Shown piece by piece: positions 5,660 to 8,561 of a DNA stretch of 8,561 nucleotides. The notes under the pieces are model-generated. The model was not told the origin of the DNA. It worked only from the letters and a program-made list of their open reading frames with translations, and searched no databases. The stretch's first letter is position 1. Each line of letters opens with the position of its first letter. The stretch lies in assembly GCA_945865355.1 (NCBI GenBank), contig CAMBDN010000104.1:1-8561 (forward strand). The letters run 5' to 3'. Made by a program: the position numbers and the translations under genes. Source of the stretch: Legionella genomosp. 1. Its GTDB lineage: Bacteria; Pseudomonadota; Gammaproteobacteria; Legionellales; Legionellaceae.

Positions 5660-7478
5660 TTTTAAACAAGTATCAGGAGTATTAGCGCAACGTGCTGAAG
5701 ATGTAGCACGGTATTTATTGCCACAAGGTAAAAGAGAAGGTCAGGAATGGTGTGTAGGCAGTATTGATGGAGGATCCGGAAAATCTTTAAAATTACATCT
5801 CACTGGTGAGAAAAGTGGTATTTGGTGTGACTTTGCTACAGGTGATAGCGGAGACTTGATTGATCTGTGGGCATTAAACCGCAATATTTCGCCCATGGCT
5901 GCGTTAAAGGAGGCACAACAATATCTGGGCGTGGGTCAGCCTATCTTTCATGGTCATCAACAAAAAAACTTTACTAGACCGTCAATAAAAAAAGTAACGC
6001 CTGCGGCTCGTCAATCACCAGTCATGAATTACCTCGTTAATGAAAGAAAATTGACCGTTGAAACAATCCAAGCGTTTGAGGTGGGGGAGCAAGGTAAAAA
6101 AATAATTTTTTATTATTTGCGTAATAAAGAATTAATTTTTTTGAAGAGCCTTGCATTAGACCGTATCGATGGCAAAAAACAAATCTATGTTGAACCCAAC
6201 TGTGAGCCTTGTTTATTCGGTTGGCAGGCGTTACCTGTCAATACAAGAAAAGTTACTTTAACTGAGGGTGAGCTTGATTGCATGTCTTTGTATCAATACG
6301 GCTTTCCCTCGCTTTCTGTTCCTTTTGGTGGGGGGAGAGGGAATAAGCAAAAATGGCTAGAATATGAATTTGATCGATTAGCAGTATTTGACGAAATCTT
6401 TCTTTGTCTTGATAACGATAAAGAAGGTCAGATAGCTACAGAGGAATTAATAGAACGATTAGGGCGTCATCGTTGCCGTATTGTGACGTTACCATATAAG
6501 GATGCCAATGAGTGTTTAGAGAAAGGTATCAGCAAAGAGAAGATTCAAAAATGTTTTGAAGAGGCACGTACACTCGACCCTGAGGAGTTGAAACCAGCCA
6601 GATCATACGTAGATCAGGTTATTGATGAGTTTTATCCGAAAGAAGGTGCTCTGATTGGATATAAGCCACCATGGCAATATGCACAAGGTAAAATTCTTTT
6701 TCGACTTACTGAGCTTTCAATTTGGACTGGTATAAATGGCCATGGGAAGTCTCAATTATTAGGGCATATTATTTTGTCTTCAATGCAACAAGGTGCAAGA
6801 GTCTGTATTGCTAGCCTTGAAATTAAACCTAAAAAATTATTAGGGCGGTTAACGCGCCAAGCGGCTGGTCTTGCTGAACCAACCGAAAATTATATTCGCG
6901 CAATTCATGAATGGTACGAGGATAAATTGTGGTTATTTGATCTAGTGGGTACAACAAAGTCAGATCGCTTGCTGGAAGTGTTCTTATATGCGCACCAACG
7001 TTACGGCATCGATGTGTTTGTAATTGACTCTTTCATGAAATGTGGGATAGACGAAGAGGATTATAAAGCACAAAAAGTATTTATCGAGAAAATTTGTGAT
7101 TTCAAAAATCAGTATAATTGCCATGTTCATATAGTGGTTCATCCCCGTAAATCAAATGATGAAACTCAAATGCCATCAAAATTAGATGTTAAAGGTACCG
7201 GCGCTACAACTGATTTAGCAGACAGTTGTTTTACAGTATGGCGCAACAAAGCAAAGGAAGAAATCGTTCAAATGGAATTAAATGGAGTGCCACTCGATTC
7301 AAAACAATCTGCAAAGCTTGAAGAGTGCGATTGTATTTGGCGGTGTGATAAACAGCGCAATGGAGAATGGGAAGGGAAAATTGCATTATGGTTTGATAGA
7401 CAATCATTTCAATACTTGGGTAAACCTGGCCATAAAGCTAAGCAGTTTATTGAGTTTTCCATATTAAATAGCAAATAG
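5652..7478 (+). CDS. TOPRIM primase / DnaB-type helicase (T7 gp4 / Twinkle-like)
   Basis: This 608-residue bifunctional enzyme would prime and unwind the element's DNA. The N-terminal region (about 1-95) resembles a primase zinc-domain fold (GSIDGGSGKSLKLHL, FATGDSGDLIDLW) but keeps only two Cys, C34 and C59, so a normal four-ligand zinc ribbon is absent. The TOPRIM domain (about 200-290) has the catalytic TEGELD (E205) and DND (D254, D256). The RecA-like helicase (about 340-600) has Walker A GINGHGKS (360-367), SLE (388-390), Walker B VFVIDS (D459), HPRK (497-500), a DVKGTGATTDLAD motif and the late KQRNGEWEG arginine-finger region (R569). All main motifs are intact. The start is a TTG at 5652, overlapping the initiator gene by 8 bp and preceded by GGGGGTAGG, so translation is probably coupled. 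It pairs with the initiator as a self-contained replication module. Confidence 0.93.
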   Translation: MNNFKQVSGVLAQRAEDVARYLLPQGKREGQEWCVGSIDGGSGKSLKLHLTGEKSGIWCDFATGDSGDLIDLWALNRNISPMAALKEAQQYLGVGQPIFHGHQQKNFTRPSIKKVTPAARQSPVMNYLVNERKLTVETIQAFEVGEQGKKIIFYYLRNKELIFLKSLALDRIDGKKQIYVEPNCEPCLFGWQALPVNTRKVTLTEGELDCMSLYQYGFPSLSVPFGGGRGNKQKWLEYEFDRLAVFDEIFLCLDNDKEGQIATEELIERLGRHRCRIVTLPYKDANECLEKGISKEKIQKCFEEARTLDPEELKPARSYVDQVIDEFYPKEGALIGYKPPWQYAQGKILFRLTELSIWTGINGHGKSQLLGHIILSSMQQGARVCIASLEIKPKKLLGRLTRQAAGLAEPTENYIRAIHEWYEDKLWLFDLVGTTKSDRLLEVFLYAHQRYGIDVFVIDSFMKCGIDEEDYKAQKVFIEKICDFKNQYNCHVHIVVHPRKSNDETQMPSKLDVKGTGATTDLADSCFTVWRNKAKEEIVQMELNGVPLDSKQSAKLEECDCIWRCDKQRNGEWEGKIALWFDRQSFQYLGKPGHKAKQFIEFSILNSK

Positions 7479-7504
7479 GGTTTTCTTAAAAAGGAGTATC
7501 AATC

Positions 7505-8101
7505 ATGGATGTGAATAAGAAAGTTGGAAGACCAACGATTTATAATCAAGAATTAGCAAACCTAATCTGCGAACGGGTAGCCACTCATGAAGTGGGATTG
7601 AAACGGCTTTGTTCTATGTATGATGATATGCCAGATAAAACTACCATCAACAAATGGCGTTATAAATATCCTGAATTTTACACCCAATACGCGCAAGCAA
7701 AAATATCTCAAATTGAAACATTGGTTGATGAAATTATAGATATTGCTGACGATTCAACACAGGATGAAATAATTAACGACCAAGGTGTGCGTGTTTGCAA
7801 TGGTGAGTTTATAGCTCGCTCTAGGCTTAGGATTGATACGCGCAAATGGATAGCCTCTAAGTTGATTCCACGGCTCTATGGAGATAAGGATGATGCTTTT
7901 GTGAATTTGAAATTCCCGAGTGATATTAAAAATGCTGACTCATTACTCCCAATGAGTACAGAGGTTTTCAGAGCATTAGGAAATCAGGAGATTACTCCTG
8001 GGCAGGCAAAAACTTTGTTAGGAACGATAAAAGATTATAGTAACGCTATAGTAATTATCGATCTTAACCAGAGAATGTCTGAATTATTAGAAAATGCGTA
8101 A
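7505..8101 (+). CDS. Terminase small subunit-like DNA-binding protein
   Basis: The 198-residue protein opens VGRPTIYNQELANLICERVA, then LKRLCSMYDDMPDKTTINKW and YPEFYTQYAQAK (about 8-70). This helix-turn-helix arrangement is seen in phage small terminase subunits, which recognise packaging sites. The helical middle (IETLVDEIIDIADD) and RLRIDTRKWIASKLIPRLYGDK (about 107-128) are also typical of the family. The tail (about 135-198) has ITPGQAKTLLGTIKDYSNAIVIIDLNQRMSELLE, resembling the C-terminal module of terminase-like or DUF5681-like proteins; that match is from memory. No large terminase lies in the window. In PICIs a lone small terminase redirects helper-phage packaging to satellite DNA. 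AAGGAG at 7491-7496 supports the start, and the gene follows the primase-helicase by 26 bp. Confidence 0.82.
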   Translation: MDVNKKVGRPTIYNQELANLICERVATHEVGLKRLCSMYDDMPDKTTINKWRYKYPEFYTQYAQAKISQIETLVDEIIDIADDSTQDEIINDQGVRVCNGEFIARSRLRIDTRKWIASKLIPRLYGDKDDAFVNLKFPSDIKNADSLLPMSTEVFRALGNQEITPGQAKTLLGTIKDYSNAIVIIDLNQRMSELLENA

Positions 8102-8132
8102 TCACGCTACGTCACCATTGAAGGAGAATAAA

Positions 8133-8285
8133 ATGAATAAGTATATTGATCAATTATTAGTCGATGGAAAAACTGAAGAGGCCATCCCTCTTATAGAAGA
8201 AGTATGGAGAAAGGAAGGTCAAGTAGAAAAGGAAATGGTAGCAGACATAAAGCGACGATTAGACGCGTTAGAAAAAATGCTTTGA
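8133..8285 (+). CDS. Small charged helical protein, 50 residues
   Basis: I chose ATG 8133 because AAGGAG (8121-8126) lies 6 bases upstream. The longer in-frame start at 8094 overlaps the terminase-like gene and has no such site. The product (MNKYIDQLLVDGKTEEAIPL... ending RRLDALEKML) is almost entirely charged amphipathic helix, with heptad-like Ile/Leu/Val spacing. A short coiled coil or helical hairpin is plausible. I recognise no family. It is the last gene of the cluster before the IS66-like element and is likely co-transcribed with the terminase-like gene, 31 bp away. Confidence 0.65.
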   Translation: MNKYIDQLLVDGKTEEAIPLIEEVWRKEGQVEKEMVADIKRRLDALEKML

Positions 8286-8415
8286 GATAAAAATATGGTT
8301 TATATCTGCCTAATTATTATTTTACAAAATTGTTCATTACTATTCGTGCATCATAAGCGTGTGAGTAACGCTGGATACTATGAAGCATCTTGATTTGCGC
8401 TGACACAGTATCAAT
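8286..8415. other. Non-coding stretch before the insertion sequence
   Basis: No ORF with a ribosome site is visible on either strand. It contains one short inverted repeat, AGCGT (8356-8360) and ACGCT (8368-8372). It may be the operon's trailer or the start of a region interrupted by the insertion sequence. No terminator was recognised. Confidence 0.4.
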
Positions 8416-8561
8416 GTAAGCGATCGGTGAAATACACCTGCCATGAGATTATAAAATCCTTCAATATTACGACTCCTTAACTATTTGGAGTATTTTATGA
8501 CTGAGAAGGACAATTATTGGCGGGAGTTATTCAGGGAGTATAAAAAAAGTGGTCTAAAGCG
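8416..8561 (+). mobile_element. Left end of an IS66-like insertion sequence, cut by window edge
   Basis: GTAAGCG at 8416-8422, continuing ATCGGTGAAATAC, resembles the GTAAGCG-type terminal inverted repeat of the IS66 family (from memory). It is followed 81 bp later by a TnpA-like start codon, the usual IS66 order. The family makes 8-bp target duplications, so GTATCAAT (8408-8415) should reappear beyond the right end if this is correct. The leader holds a small inverted repeat, ACTCC (8472-8476) and GGAGT (8487-8491), covering the TnpA ribosome site, which could damp its translation. Confidence 0.55.
8497..8561 (+). CDS. tnpA: IS66-family accessory protein TnpA, N-terminus only
   Basis: Only 21 codons are visible (MTEKDNYWRELFREYKKSGL...). 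The pattern W-x(3)-[FV]-x(5)-SGL fits the N-terminus of the IS66 accessory TnpA, a small HTH protein encoded ahead of TnpB and the DDE transposase TnpC. TTGGAG at 8485-8490 serves as ribosome site. Placing it just inside a GTAAGCG-type end supports the call, but the fragment is too short to be certain. Confidence 0.55.
   Translation, partial: MTEKDNYWRELFREYKKSGLK

Noticed and set aside
7282..7467. 61-codon plus-strand ORF inside the primase-helicase
   Set aside because: Out-of-frame shadow of the helicase C-terminus, which includes the arginine-finger region.
8094..8132. Longer start for the 50-residue protein
   Set aside because: It would overlap the terminase-like gene without a ribosome site. 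The ATG at 8133 has AAGGAG at the right distance.

Overview
The window looks like the left end of an integrated mobile element in an AT-rich gammaproteobacterium. By eye the GC content is roughly 38-40%. The style of the RhuM, AlpA and primase proteins would suit Legionella or a relative, but that host guess is weak. No virion structural, lysis or conjugation gene is visible.

Layout: positions 1-586 read as host chromosome, with a partial GNAT acetyltransferase on the minus strand (1-390) and its probable promoter/operator. At 587-631 lies the 3' half of a tRNA-Arg(CCT) on the minus strand, cut at the anticodon loop. This is a typical attachment-site scar, with the element to its right. The element then carries a RhuM-family gene (809-1861), a cluster of palindromes (1884-1970), a tyrosine recombinase (1997-3325) and an uncharacterised 303-residue protein (3350-4261).

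After a 155-bp gap starts a tight plus-strand cluster: AlpA-type regulator (4417-4653), two very small unknown ORFs (4643-4822 and 4824-4985), a winged-helix initiator-like protein with a DnaT-like C-terminus (4982-5659), a TOPRIM primase / DnaB-like helicase (5652-7478), a small-terminase-like protein (7505-8101) and a 50-residue protein (8133-8285). Most of the junctions overlap, which suggests a single operon with coupled translation. From 8416 an IS66-like insertion sequence appears to begin and runs off the window.

How the parts may work together: the recombinase moves the element at the tRNA site and AlpA probably controls excision or the operon. The initiator and primase-helicase would replicate the excised circle. 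The small terminase could mark it for packaging into another phage's heads. Integrase, AlpA, replication genes and a lone small terminase without capsid genes recall the Gram-negative phage-inducible chromosomal islands (phage satellites).

The most notable sequence signal is a set of four dyad-containing iterons (5251-5347), followed by an AT-rich tract, inside the initiator gene between its two domains. This is the same architecture as the phage lambda origin inside gene O.
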